A DNA stretch of 64,000 nucleotides. Origin: Cardiocondyla obscurior. Lineage: Eukaryota; Arthropoda; Insecta; Hymenoptera; Formicidae. The stretch covers positions 496,001-560,000 of the forward strand of contig NC_091887.1 of assembly GCF_019399895.1 (NCBI RefSeq), in the 5' to 3' direction. The notes beneath the pieces were generated by a model. It had not been told where the DNA came from and made no database searches. It saw nothing but the letters and a program-made list of their open reading frames with translations. Both the position numbers and the translations under genes were made by a program. Of this stretch, positions 9,625-23,800 are shown piece after piece. Each line of letters starts with the position of its first letter. The first letter of the stretch is position 1.

Positions 9625-10761
9625 GTACAGGCGATTCAGTCAGTTTCGCGACACGAAGCGTCTTTCGTTCGCTAGAAGACGATGTATTAATATGTTCAAA
9701 GAGTCTGTTCTCCCGTTTATTTTAATTCTCAAGTATCTGCTCGTAAAAAAAAATCCAGAGCTCGCTCACTCTCTTTTTCTCTCTCTCCGGTTCTCGCGGC
9801 TTCTCTTTGAATTTGATCCGGATTATTTCGCGTACCCCTTTTTTTTTCCGCGACCCACAAAAAAGTTAAGGTGATCCAGATCTTGTAGGCGCGGCGGCAT
9901 CGTTAGGAGGGATTAAAGGTCCCAAAGGCGCGATCGTTCGCGTTGATGAGCGCCGAAAACGGGGCGTTTCTCGTGAACGAAGGAACAATTTTACGTCTCA
10001 TCGCGCGTTAAATAATCTACTGGGTCAAGAGGTCAGATAACTCGCACCTTGCGCTCCGCCTGTTCTTCCCAAGTTTCTCCTCGCCTCTATTTTTTTAGTT
10101 AATTTTCTCGAAGCACATCGCGATGTAATTACTAACAATCGGACGACGCGATGTGCCGGTTATTGCCGCGTCTCGTCGAAATTTTTTTCCACCGCGAACA
10201 TCTGTTTTCGGATAACGGCGTCCCGCTTTTCCAATCTCGCTGTCGCTAATGTGCGCGCATCGTGGAAAGTCCGCGCAGCTTCGGTGAAGTCGTACGATTT
10301 TTTCTTTCTTTTTTATCTTTTTTTTTTTTTTTTTTTCCCGTCGTGAAATCCGCCTGGAATTACAAAGCATGAGCTTTCGAAAAATTAATGTGGAAATTCA
10401 GTTGGAAGAATGCCGAGGGATAATTATGCAGTTGCTGAAATTTATCACCTTACGGTCACTTCGCCGTTTGATAAAAGTACAGCCACAACGCGAATTGCGA
10501 TTTGGAAATATTTTACCGTCGACTAATTACGTACTAATTAGTTTTTTGCAACTGATGCAAGACTATGTTTAATACTTGACAATTATTACGTCATGTAGAA
10601 TATTGTGAAGTATCAGATTTGAATCATACGGGAAACATTCATGTAAAGTCTCTTATACAATTTATATAAATACTTTTAACTGAGGATCATGTTATTGTAT
10701 TATACTAAACTACTAAAGTAATACTTTTGAGATAGTATATTCAATTTTTATAACATGGTTG

Positions 10762-10830
10762 CAGTGTTTTTGAGCCACCGTAAATTTATCCCCGCTACGG
10801 GACAAGAATCCGAATAACGCTAAAACACTG
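10762..10830. other. Weak hairpin
   Basis: CAGTGTTTT (10762-10770) and AAAACACTG (10822-10830) are exact 9-nt inverted arms around a 51-nt loop. This may be the remnant of a small inverted-repeat element. Confidence 0.35.
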
Positions 10831-11190
10831 TTTTTTGTAATTTATAATACAATTCGATATTAAAATAATTTACGAAATAATTCGTAATAAAATATATTAT
10901 TTTCGCAGTTATTACATTTAACGTGAAACGTGAAAGCTACACGAAATAGATATCCGTGATATAAAGCTCGGCTTTAAATCTTTTCGACTTTGAAATCCTC
11001 CAAATCCTCTCGCATTTGATCGAAATGAGATAATAAAAGGAGCTTCTTACTCTGCAAGAAAATTTTACGAGATATAATTTTTTGAAATATTATTTTTTAA
11101 ATTACATATATTATTTTCGTTGTACGCGCTCTGTTTTTTTTTCTCTTTTTTCTTTTTTTTTTATCCCCGGAAATTATTTGAAAATTGTCG

Positions 11191-11213
11191 ATGTGAAATT
11201 GGACATTTCACAT
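11191..11213. other. Perfect 9-bp hairpin
   Basis: ATGTGAAAT at 11191-11199 and ATTTCACAT at 11205-11213 are exact inverted repeats around the 5-nt loop TGGAC. It could equally be a palindromic protein-binding site. Confidence 0.5.
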
Positions 11214-12304
11214 GGAACGACCCGGTGACGCGGACAAAAGATGAACTTGATTAATCACGCTTAATTCCGACTGACGTTGATGCATCCCATCCCGTGACAT
11301 TTTCCGTAAGCTATCCGTAATGCATGTTTCGCGATATAGCCGTGTGTAATTCGAAACCGAAGTATCGCGTATTTCCTCCCGGCCGGCGGCTTTCAGTTTT
11401 ATGGATATTTTCGACGCGCCCAGGGCAAGTCGTTTCGCGATTCCCGGTGCCTACTTCATTTCCAAGGGCGCCGCCGTTCCCGGATATAACCGCGAAAGTT
11501 CGTCGCGTCGATGCGATATCCTACTTGCGAGTTCGCGAGTCCTCTCCCCGAAATTTACTCCGCAGTTGACGCGAACGACGTTCACCCCGGAAGAAACAAA
11601 ACGAGAAACGCGGGGAAACTTCGCCGTGCGACGTTCCACGGAAATATCGCGTCGCGGCTGTGAAAAATTGCCGTGCGCATAAGAATTAATTTCTTGAGAA
11701 TTAAAATTAACGCACGGGAAAAATTTATTTTAGGATATCTCGTTATTTAAGAAATACGTATTTTAATAGGGATCAAATTTTTTTACGTCTTGCATTCGGT
11801 CTTCGAAATTCGGATGTTCCCGTCGTTAAAGGAGGCAGTAAAACGTTCGGTTAAAGGATTCCGTTACTTTCGACGTGTGAAAGAGACGATCGCGGCGCTA
11901 GGACACGGCAATGAGATACATAATTGATCGGGAAGGTCAATGCGAAGTGGCCAGTGGAAATTTGCAATTTCCGTTTGACTCGAATAGAAAGTTACGGCGT
12001 GATAGGGTTCTATCGTCGGTTTTCTTCCTCCCGTTCCCTCCCAAGACTCGCGGCGAGCGAAGCACGTCGGAATTTCGAAGCTCGTCCTTGCGTTGGAATG
12101 TCAAATGTGCCGCGACACGGCCGCGCGATGTCCATGGGATTGAGTGCATTTGCCTCGGCAAGTACGTTGCCGTCGTTACGGTTCAACCCACGCTTATCAT
12201 TCCGAGAAACCAGGTGTACGATAAACAATGATAAACGGACTTCCACGGAGCTGCCGGTGGCTTACCCGCGTATCAAGCCATTCGTCACGAAGCGAGATGT
12301 AGAG

Positions 12305-12413
12305 GGTGTTCCACAGTGAACGGGCACTTTTATCGGGAGTAGACAGGACTTTTCCACTTATCGAGATAAGTTCTGCCTACTCCCGAAAAAGTGTCCGTTT
12401 ACTGTGGGACATC
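12305..12413. repeat. Fold-back element with about 45-bp arms
   Basis: Arms 12305-12350 and 12369-12413 are inverted copies with six substitutions, all transitions, and one single-base indel. The centre contains ACTTATCGAGATAAGT, which extends the palindrome. The outer end resembles a GGTGTTCCACAGT terminal repeat, as in a short fold-back DNA transposon. Five of the six substitutions leave G-U pairs in a plus-strand transcript. Confidence 0.75.
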
Positions 12414-12435
12414 CAGTAGAAAGGGACGGTGTAGA

Positions 12436-12458
12436 TTTTTTTTTTTTTTTTTTTTTTT
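12436..12458. repeat. Poly(T) tract
   Basis: An uninterrupted run of 23 T residues, about 20 bp beyond the fold-back at 12305-12413. Similar runs occur at 20832-20851, 40896-40918 and 59091-59117. Confidence 0.9.
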
Positions 12459-15217
12459 GGGAGACTTTACCAAGCGTTTCTTTTTATCCGCGTATATTTC
12501 TATAATTCTAACGTTATTTAAACGGAGCATTCAAGCGCGCGTTAATTTACGCCAGGCGATAATTATTTTATAAGTACGCGTGCACGGAGTTTTTTTTAAA
12601 TTCGTAAAATATACCAATTAAATTTTGAAATTGCAGATGTAAATTAAAATTCTTATTAATATTCGACGGGATATATCAAACTTTCAGAAGTGGAACGTTA
12701 AAAAGCAGCGTAAATTTTCTTTTCAAATATATCTAGCGACTTTCGTGTTTTGCGTTTGCCGAAGGTAATCATGACACGTATTCGAAAGCGTACAAGTAGG
12801 GCATATTATTTGTAGCTTAAACATTTGTATTTTACACATCTCTCTTTCTCTGCTTCTTTTTCTCCCTCCGCGGAATCACAATACGATGGGAAAATTCGCG
12901 TTTATTAACTGTGCTTGTGTAAAGAGCTCGACTCTGTCGATTGTAACGCGGCCATTTGTGTTTCGCATGCGAGAAAGTAGACTCTCCTCCGTGACGTGTA
13001 TACGAAGTCGGAATTGCATAAAAAGAAAAAGAAAAAAGAAGGAAAAAAAAAAAAAATCTACGCGACCGAGCGCTTACACACATGCGAGCGCGATCTATAA
13101 GCGAGGTATGGGGAGGTTTAAATCTAGAATGAGAGCATTTGTAAAAGCGAGGAGCTCTGTGCACCGGGATGCTCGCTCACCCACACGTGCCGCGTGTGCA
13201 CCACCTCATTTATCTCCGACTCGATCACGGTGCATTTATCATGCGGCTTCGTAGCCGGTTTCCCCTTTGAGGCGTCCGCGCCCTCAAGTTTCGCGCAAAC
13301 ACCGAGACTTTTTAATCCGCTCGCGCGTCGCGGTCCCGCGAAAATTTTCAAGGCAGACCGCTTTTTATCTGCGAGTCGGGTCGATTGGATAATTCCCCCC
13401 CTTTTTTTTTTTTATTTCTTTTTCGTTTTTGACCCAAAATCTATCTCCAAAGCTTAACTTTTTAAACGCCGGTAATACTCGACTACGACAGGGTATTTGT
13501 TAAAGTCCATATATATTTTATATATATTTTTAGCGCGTGTATGTATTAAACGGCGACGTGAAAAATAAATTAATAAGAGTGAATTTCTGACGCGTTAATT
13601 TTGTAACTTCATCGTACCGTTCGACCTATTTTTTTTTCTACATTTCTACGCGAGGGACACGTGTCGCAAATTAATAAGGAGGAAACTGAGGGATGCTAAT
13701 TGCTTATTTATTAGTTACTCGACAATGTATTTACTCTGCTCACGAATACTCGATATTTCACGAGAGAAACACGCAGATGTCGGCGTCGGGCGAAAAGGGG
13801 GATAGAAACGAGCGGCATAAATAAAATTTCCTGACGTCCATAACGGTCAAGAGCGAAATGTCCTGTGGAGCACCACCGTTGGCGATAAACCGTTTAAAAT
13901 AAGTGCCTGGCAATAAATGCTTGCCCTCATGCACGGACCTTATTGTGGCAGTCAAGTGCGTTCTTCATTCTTTCCGTTCGTCGACGGCGAGAGTGACGCA
14001 CTCGGGGGATTAATTATCGTTTCCGTCAGTCCGTAGCGATATACAAATTGTTGACGATTGGGCGTTAACGCGCGATTATACATATAACTCTCCCTTGATG
14101 TAAATATATTCAGCGGTCGGCTCGAAATTATTATTTTAATTCGCGTTCGCGCTTGACACGCGGGAAAAATAATATTCCACGCAAATTAATTAAACAGAGT
14201 GTAATGAAAAAAGAAAAAAAAAAAAAGAAAAAAACAACAGCCAAATTTGCATAATTGTAATGCATAATATTAATGCTATGCGTAACGAAATATGCATAAC
14301 GCGTAAATACATCGCGTGATTATATTTATGAATGCGCGCAATTGCCTCAAACATATTTTTCTTTGATTAAAAAATTCATAATTGTAATTCAGATTTAATT
14401 TGAAATTAAGAGTTTAACGATACGCGCGTCTCCTGAAATTCTATGTATGAAAAATAGGGTGTAATAATAATGGTAGTGTTAAATAGCACGTTCCGTTGAG
14501 AAGCGACGGCGTTATTGCACATTATTTATTCGGATTGGCGCGGGCGTACGTATACAACTGCCAGTCGCAACATCCGGGCTCTAAATTAACGAGAATTCAC
14601 CCGACACCTAATGAACGAAGCGATTCGTACGTTACCTACTACTCGTGCCTGGTATTTCGCGGCTGCGGGCAATAAAAAAGGATAAAGGGAAAAAAAAAAA
14701 AAAAAAATAAAAAATAAAAAAAAATACACAGATTGTCGGTAATCGGGACAACGTCGATCGGGCAGCGTTCGTAACGAGGGGGCAGAATCAATCTTACGAC
14801 CCGCGTGCTTAAAATGCCCGTTAAGAATCCGCGCACGTTGTTACCGAAGTGGTGCACAATGAGTCGGGGAGGCGACGCGACGCAGGAACGGGAACGAGAG
14901 AAAAGAACTCGCGGGGAGAGGACAGAGGGATAATAAAATGAAAATTGCCGCGCGAATCGTCACCGCGTGGCTTTCGAGGTGCCGCTAATGCACGCCCGGG
15001 AATGTATGCCCCGTTTCGCGCTCTTCGCCGATTCGGGCGATTACCTATCGCAATTTTCATAATGGCCGTCATACCGATGATGATTTTATGGCACGGTGTT
15101 CCCTGCCGTACCGTCGCTACGTCGTCATTCGAAGCCTCTCGGGGAACGCTCCGAGGGGCGGAGGGAGAGACAGTCGTATCACCAGTGCCCCGGAGACTCT
15201 TTAATCAAGTAACGTTC

Positions 15218-15244
15218 TACGGATAAGCCCGATGCTTATCCGTA
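15218..15244. other. Perfect 11-bp hairpin
   Basis: TACGGATAAGC (15218-15228) and GCTTATCCGTA (15234-15244) are exact inverted repeats around CCGAT. The arms contain GATAAG/CTTATC, the core of a GATA-factor site, so a paired GATA-site module is as likely as an RNA hairpin. Confidence 0.6.
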
Positions 15245-18200
15245 CTTATCCTCGTAATAATCTAAACCTACGGCATTTTATATCGAGACTTATCTCAGTA
15301 TTATTGTATCTAATTTAATTAAATATTGTATTTTCTTTTCGTTTCACAATAACGTTATTTAATAAATCAATGCATGGGCACTAGCGGCTTTTCGGGAGGG
15401 CAACTTATAATTTTGTTTACGAAATTATTATATACGTTACGTGATTTACGCGCTAGAAATTTAATATTACAAGTTAAAATTATTTTACAGAATACGTACG
15501 ATAATTACGTGCTATCAAATGTCCGTCCAATTAATTATTTAAATTTGTCGGCTTTTATCGCTCTCGGTGAATGAACCGCTCGATTTCGGCATGACGACAG
15601 AGTTACTTAAAACGCGAGGGAAACAAATGAATGTATGGACTTTTGTTATCTGGTTGGTTCTTTATAGAACCGTATCGTAACAACAGCCCACCCTTATGGC
15701 CGTAAAGTAAACAGCGTGTAATAGTCTTTTTAACTCCGGAGAAAAAGAGAGAGAGAGAAAGAGAGGATAAAAACGTTTCATGTATTTTTTCCCCTTAGAT
15801 TTTACTTTTTTCGTAGAAGGCGAAATAATTTATGTGAAAATATGTTGCCTAGGAGTTTTGCAATTATTAATTACCGCATCGCGCTCGGTTATAATAGCGC
15901 CCGCGGATTGTGGCCGTGTTTTTTACGGAATATGACAATTTCTTGCGTTTGTGTTGGAGAATGAAGGCGCGCAACGAGAATGTGAACAAACATCTTTTTT
16001 TTTTTTTTTTCCGGGAAATCTGGTGCACCATTGAAACGAACACAAAAACAGTTGGTCATGAGAGACGTGGTTGAAACCACGCCGGCTGAAACGATAGAGT
16101 CTTGGCAACGAGTAAAACTTCTCTTTCTCTCTCCTTTTGTTTTTTTAAGAAAATATAGCGCGCGCCGGGCATTTTGTTTATCTATTTCTTCCGTTTCGTT
16201 TAATCATCAAATCGTCCGTTCCGCGGAAATTTTCATGCAACGTTTGTATCGTCATTAGCGACTCGCGTCCGCACTTTTTACGATTATATGCCGGCTTGGA
16301 TAGTAAATTAAAAAATGTAGGTACTTAGCAAAGAAAATTGCAAAAAGAAAAAAAATTAATAAATGATAAATTATCTCGCGATTAGCAGTTTTGTCTTTTG
16401 GAAACGAGTAAATAATTCTAAAGTGGGGCTACGTTATCGAGTGGTCACCGTGCACACGAGATGATGTCCGCTTCGACGAGATCGCAGAGAGGGATTTACT
16501 GATTTTAATCGAGGGGAAAAAAACTTGCTTGTTCACATTGGACATAGGTACATTTTTCGCCTCTCGTTCCGCAGAGCCGTTATCCCAAAATGTTCGCGAT
16601 TGCGAAGGGGAGAGTAAACCAGTAACGAAGGGTTACGACCCTGTTTTTCTGCGACGGCCGATGTCGCTAAAAATTATTAGTTCCATTCGCACCTCCGCTC
16701 CCACTGGCCCGGTTTCCCCATTGTTGTTTACGAGAAGCCGTAAAACGCGCCGTCGCTTGTGCATACAAATGCGTTTTACGGATATACGATATTTTCGCCG
16801 ATTTCGAGACAACGGGGACCGAGGGCCGGAAGGGGGCGACGGGGCGAAACGGCGGGAGCGGGGAGTGCATTAGCCAAGAGATGTTGCCGTTCCGGTAAGG
16901 AGTCGCACGTGACACCGTTACATAAGAACAAAGGGATGTAATAAGCGCAACGGCGCGCGGAAAATCTCCTCCGGCTTTGTTATCGCCGAGATAAGCGGAA
17001 ACGTGTGAGATTTGCGAGCTCCTCGGTAGCTACGTTTAATTTCTGCCGAGCGCGTCTTTGCGCCGGGCGCGTCGCATGCATTTTCGAAAGCCTCGCTGCA
17101 CATTCTAAGAGATTGACTTTTTCGTTGCGTTCTCTTGACTTTTAGCAGTGCCGCGCAACGAAAACGCGAAATAAATTGTTGAACTTAAGAACGCGAGAGG
17201 CGCAATCGTAGAGATTGCTCGCGCTTGTGATTTACTCGAGTAAACAGTCGCGAGTTTGCAATGTACCCCGCGCGAATAACTACAGGGCTATTTTTCCCTT
17301 CCCCAGCGGGTGTTTCGGCCAACATATTTTTCCTTCGATAGCCACCAAGCCCGGCGTTTCCCTCTCGCGCCGATTTCCGCGTAGAAAATTATAATTTACG
17401 TGGATTTAATTTTAGCAAGCCGGGGGCGTCGTGCGCGGCCAGGAATCTTCTCTCCCTCCGTTAATAAGATTTAATATCTCACTCGATAAAGAGAATCCTC
17501 GCTCGGGAGGGCTCGAAAATCATTAACATTATTCCCCGGGTTTCTCCACCGTTCACGAATTATTGCAACGAGTCAAATTAGAGGCGAGCGGCGAGCTCCG
17601 ACACCGCTGTCGGTTTCTGCGCGGGATACGGGTGCGCGTATTAAAACAGTGTCTCCCAACTCTACCGGGCCGACTTGTTATTCCGCCGACGTCTTCTGGG
17701 TGGTCCCGAAGTAGTCTCACAGATAGAAAGAATGTAACTTTATTACGACGCCACATGGCCGGAATACGAGAGTTGAAACGTGTCACGGCCATCGTTCTTC
17801 TATATGTAACCGACTGAATACTCTGAAAATGACCGCGTTCGAAAGACAAGGAAACACGTGCGTCCGAATAGGCGCGCATCTCGTGCTCAGGTTCACGCGT
17901 ATTTCAACTGAATCGAGTACGCGAGGACTAATTAAAAATCCCACTTTCGTAACGTGAGCTTCAAATCAACCTCGGGCTTGTACATATGAAGAAGAGCAAA
18001 TTGGATTTCCTTCTTGTTTATATCGATAAAACTGCATTCGCCGATAAAGTTTTTCAACTCCGCGTTATTCATCGTCAACAAGATAAAAGAATCTAAACCT
18101 CGCGCTACTTCACGAATCGAGTTTTCTCCTCCCGTCCCAAATCGGATTAGCTTCCGGTGGTTGAAAGTTCGCTCGATCGTCGCGTGCCGATGAGAGTCTC

Positions 18201-20831
18201 TGGCGCACACAGGCGGGACCGGAAAATACGCGCTCACCGGCACCGTCCGTAAGTTGTAGAGCGCGCCCTGCGTACGCGAAATTCATTAGACGACGGCATC
18301 TACGCGCCCGCTTTAATATCGAGACGCAATTTAAATGCATATCACGCGTCGAGTCGAGACGCGCGGCCGCCGCCGCCGGGATTATCATAACCGAGCAATT
18401 ATCGTGCGGGAGTTTAGGATCGTTCACTCGCCGGCAGACAAGCCGGCGCCGCGGCGCGCTGGTTTACCTATCTCTCAGATCCGTCCATGCCTGACCATAA
18501 ATTCGCGCTGGCGAATTTCCCCAAGTTACACCCCAAGTTTCACGAATGACTAAGCACCGATAAATCCCGGTCGCGCGGCATTAATCCCGCCGCGGACGAA
18601 GGACGGCCGACGTCGCGTCTCCGCGATCGACGTGAACGACCGGTGCCCGTCGGAATTATCGTTGATATAATTTATTATCCCGCGCGCCTTACGCACCGCG
18701 CGGTAGTGCTCCCCCGCGCCCTCCGACGTCACGCCGATATTTCGGGATTAAATTGAGAGACGAAGAGCGGTATGAAATTAAAATTAAAGCGCATCGTAAT
18801 ATAATTAATAAATAGTTGTGGATGTTCTCGAAGCGGAAAGTTATTGCATCGCTGAACGAAACGAAGCGAGAAACACGGGCGCTTCGCGGCCGGCTTTACG
18901 TAGCACGTGGCGCATAGATTGGATTTGTATTAGATTTAGCAAGGGGCAGCGATGTGGTACACGCGGAGCGGCCGGTCGACCGTCGACGGTCTCTTGTGCA
19001 GCTGGCGTTTATTATTGCTCTAATTATCGCGCGGCGATGTCAACGCCGATTGTCGCACCGACTTTGCCGTGCGCGTCGCATTTCGACGCAGACGAAAATC
19101 GTCGGGGAAATTTCAATTCGCGAAGCGAGAGGGACCGAGGGGAATGACGAGCTGTACGCGCCGGCCACAACGGGCACGAACCATTGTTACCGGCCCGAAT
19201 TCGCTTCGACGAGCAGATGCGAATTCCGCGTGTTTAACGCTAAACGTGCCAGAGCAAACGGACATAATCGAACGCCGCGTGCACACTTGACTCGAGCTCC
19301 CTTCACCGAACCATTTCCCGTTAAGCGAAATACGCATATTAATATATGATCTATTAACGTTTAACGTTTGTATAAAAATTGTTCGTAATTCCTATCGAGA
19401 GAGGATTCAGCAAGGATTTAGTTCGCCGTTTTACCGAAGCCACGAAAAATGTTGTATTATTATTTTTTATACATTTCCGCGGAATTTCGAAATCGCGAAA
19501 GTATAAATTATTAATTAAAAATCGCCCTGCTATTTTTGATCGTCGCCAGTATTTGCAGACGCAACCGAACACTCGTCCTGATAACGAATCGTCCGCTGAA
19601 TCTGCAATTAATGTGCTGCTCGTCTTATAATACATTGTGCTATAACAGACGGGGTGACGAGAAAGCGCGCAAGGTACGTTAGATCGAACGGAGATGATGA
19701 AATGATGTGTTTTAATTATTTTTTCGCCAGACGCTCTCGGGACTCTCGAGCTAATTGCCATTTGCTCCAATAAAAGGGGCATCTTAGAACGTCGCCCCCT
19801 TGCTTTTCGGTTCTCTCAATTCGTCTCGCTTCTCTCAGACCATTCCATTTACTCGTGTCGACAATGATCACCTAACGAACGATAATTATCTCGCCTTAAT
19901 ACTCCTTTTCTCTACGAAAAAAAAAAAAAATCGTGGTTTTCACTTTTGATTTCGCGGCAGCTCGAGCTCTTTTTTATTTTTCTTTTTTCTTTTTTTTTCT
20001 ACTCCCGCCTCGGTACGGAAATATTCCGTATCTGCCTCCGATTTTGACCTCACACATTTCCTACCTCGTGTCTAAAACCGCCCACGGCTAAGTGCGCTTT
20101 CATCGGAGCGAAAAATTCAGCCCGTGGTGCACGACGGTCGAATCCTCTTCCCGCTACTCTCGAAAGAAGATTCGAAACGCGGGCGAGGCAGGTAATACAC
20201 GTAACGACAATCGTTTCCGCCGTCTATTTCTCGTTTTACAAGATCGGCGCGCTATTGCGTACGCTTTCGAACTCCTCTCTTCGAGACGCCCATTATGTTA
20301 TCGCGCGACGATGCTCCCCGAGAGCTCGGATTTCGTTAGGATAAATCTCGCGCGACGAATGCACGGTCCGCAATTCTGTAGAGTGCAATTTTCTTGCACA
20401 CGCACGCACGCCCGCGTTAAGTTGCGCCGCCCAAGGCTCCCGGGGTCCGTATATTACATGCTCAACGCGAGCTTAATCAATTACTATGTTAAATGAACTT
20501 TCAAGTTTATGAATCAAGCCCGTGCAAGATTAATAGCGCCGAGCTTTAAACGCCCGTGATACCCACCGAGCGCGCGCCATCGATCGTGCAAAGTAGCGCA
20601 AGACTCGGGGTAATGGCCACGATTAACTCGAATATTAGCATACTTGCCCCGAGTTGTAGATACGCCTCGAGTTACAAAAGCAAACGGATGCGGCGGGACA
20701 GGTGTTGCCGCGCATCGCGTTATTCATTCTCGCGCGCGTTAATGCAAGATCGGGGGTGGAGATACGCATCAGCAAAGAACTGTACTATTTATCACTCAGT
20801 TTAGAATACGGAGAGTAAGCGGAGCAAGGGA

Positions 20832-20851
20832 TTTTTTTTTTTTTTTTTTTT
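20832..20851. repeat. Poly(T) tract
   Basis: A run of 20 T residues followed by CCTTTCC-type pyrimidine sequence. Confidence 0.9.
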
Positions 20852-23800
20852 CCTTTCCTTTCCTTTTATTTTTAAATCTCTAATGGTATTAACGAGAATC
20901 GACTGCGCCGTGTTTTTCGATCGGGAGCCTCGACGAGCTCCCAAGTGCAACGCACGTCTCTCGCTACGTCATTACCGTCGCGTCGTGAATTTCGCCGAAG
21001 ATCACGATTCAGAGAAGTAACCGCCCCGGCGACAAGAAACCGATTGATTTTGAGACACGACGAGGTCGTAGTGGCGTGCGATTTTGCGCGATTAACCCCC
21101 GCCGCCGGCTGACACATCGTCGTCGCTGTCACCGAAGCCGTTGTCATTATGCTTACGGATCGCCCGAACTCGCCGATTAGACTCCGAGGTGTCAGCTATT
21201 GAGATAAAGGAGCGTGAGACGAACCGTGGAACGTAGCAGTTTGGCGAGTATCTCAAACGCGGCGGTATTAGACCTGTCTGGGTGCCTACTAGTTAGACGT
21301 TACTCCTCGTGTACGCTGTACGTACGAGATAATTACTAATTAACGTAACTGCTGCGGGGAGCTGTTGCCCCGTTCCCGTGCCAGCCATACCGCAACGCCG
21401 GCGAAAGCCGGATGCAACCGTGTGCAGAAAGGTAGAAGTGTGCGAGGACGTGAGAGAGGGAAAGGGGAGGAGGGCAAGAAGAGAGATGCAGAAAGCTGAT
21501 TAGATATATTTTCGCGCAGGGTTTCCTAATTACGCGGATTATCCGCCGTTTACCGGTTGAGAAACTAAGAGATTATGTCCGGTTCTAGCTTTGCCGAATG
21601 GCGTGCTTGTTTTCTCTTGCGTGCACCCGCGGGGCAACATTTGTATGCATATTCCGTAATATCTCGCTATTGAGCGCGTAATCATACTGATTACGGTCGT
21701 GAAATTGATATAAATATCTGTGATGATTTTAAATCGCGATATCTGCGTTACGTTCGAATAGATTATGATCTCGTAAACGTATAATTAAGTTACGTTTTAT
21801 TGGGAGGAAAGATGAATTGTGTATTTCTTTAATTTTAATCTAATTGATATGCTAAATTAAAAAAAATATATATATTTTTTTTTTTTTTTTAGTTTAATCT
21901 GTCTACGTAAAATTTATTCGGTATTTTAAGGATCATCTTTTTCTTCTTCTTTTAAAGAAATTCGATGACTTCGCTCTCAAGACTTTAATTGAAAACGAAA
22001 TAGCTTTTAACGGCGAAAAGTAACAGCTTTATTAAGATGTTGGATGAAAGTCGCGGCTGTCATGACAATTTTCTTTTTCGGATTAGTCAGCGCATCCCGG
22101 CTCGCGTGACGTGAGAATTCTTACATCGGTCGCCTCCCATGCCGGGGTGTCCGAGAGGAAACATTTACAACGTGCCACGAACGAACGTACGTGCCCTACG
22201 CGCGCGCGACTATTTGTACACATGTACCGCGTGACGGGACGGTAATTCGATATTTTTGGAGTCGGTTGAAAAGTCGAGAAAACGAGGAGACGAAACGGGG
22301 ATTGCCCGGGCGGCAACAATTTGCGGCGTGACGGTTCCCAGCAACCCCTACGGCGAACCGTCCGCGGGGGGTTGGCGTTCTCCGTAACCTGGTTCTGTAC
22401 GTTGCACTCGTAGTCGTGTAAATGCCCGCAGGAAAGCCATGGAGAGAGATCGAAGGGTGTTCTCCAGCTGGTTTTTTTATTTTTTTTTTTTGCTTTTTAT
22501 TTTTCGAGTGGCGACAAAGGTGATAAAACGTCGGGCTGGAGCCGCGCGCGGTTTGCTTTTCACACCTAACGACATGTCGTGGCGTTCGATTGCTGACAGC
22601 GCGCTCGAAGCACACCCAATTCCGTCCGGATACATCGTAATTAAGGGCCAGCAGGGGGGCGCCGAACGAGAGGGTCCGACAGTCTCCTCGAAGGTGCTTG
22701 AATTAATCGTCGATCATGTCTGTTATTAGTCTCGGAAGGGAAACGTTGGATATATCGCGCCCCTCTGGAGAAAACGCATTTCACCGGATTAACGTGGTTA
22801 CGCTCGGTAATGTAACAATAACTTCTGGTTGGATTAGGATTTTTATTTGTGGGAAACGCGGTGTTATATCGAAAAGTGCGACAACGATGCGGTATAAAAT
22901 GGGACGCGTGGCGAATTAATTTGCCGTGAGATAAAAATAAAAATCCTCTTCGTTAACGAAAGTCATATTTAGATTTATCACAGGGTCAGTTAACGTTGCA
23001 TTTTGTTTTAGGCAATAATTTTACATTTTACGCGCTGTGCATTTTATTTTACGTTTACGCTTCCCAAACCGCAGTGCGCTATTTGCCTTCGCTTTTGTAT
23101 CAGCGTCTTAATTTTTCAGCGTGTCGTAAGCGCGACCGGACACGAGAAAACGCTTCTCGAACTGGTAGACGAACGATAAAATTCCTCAAGCTCCTCGGGT
23201 CTTCTAAGAGTCCACGCGAGCTATCGTAACTTCACCCTTACAGCGAGCGAGGTAAGCCGCGCTATCTCGACCGGCTATGTACCGGAAGCTCGGCGTCTCG
23301 CTTCCTCTCGCACGAGTGGGCTCTCCTTCTCGATGAAACCGACCTCCGCTTTCGTTCCCCTTGCTCTCTACTCCACATCTTTGCCCGCCCTGCCCGCTCT
23401 AACGCGTTCTGGTCTTTTTGCTACCTATGCCACCGTGTCCTTCCCTACGGCTTCCTCCTTTAACCTTGTGGCACGCGCGGTGGAATCGCCCGAGGATGGC
23501 TCCTACGCCATCCCCGATGCATTCCGGTGACGAAGGTTTTTACCGCGGTGTGCCAGACGATTGGCTCTGCAATGACGATGTTCCGCTTGAATGCCGCTGC
23601 TCGACCCGCAGAACGGAATTGTCACGATTAAGCCTTTACCGAGGTCAGACACCTCGTGAAACAAGAACGAGACTAGATATCTTTTTTCTTTTTTTTTTCT
23701 TATTTTTCCCCCTTTTTTGTACTGTCAAAAATACAATTGTATTATCGTTACGATAATTAAAGTTTCTTAATCTTTTAAAATTCCTTGTGTTTTTTTTTTT

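Noticed and set aside
19354..19782. 142-codon minus-strand ORF
   Set aside because: The complementary strand is open over much of the same stretch and no family features are seen.
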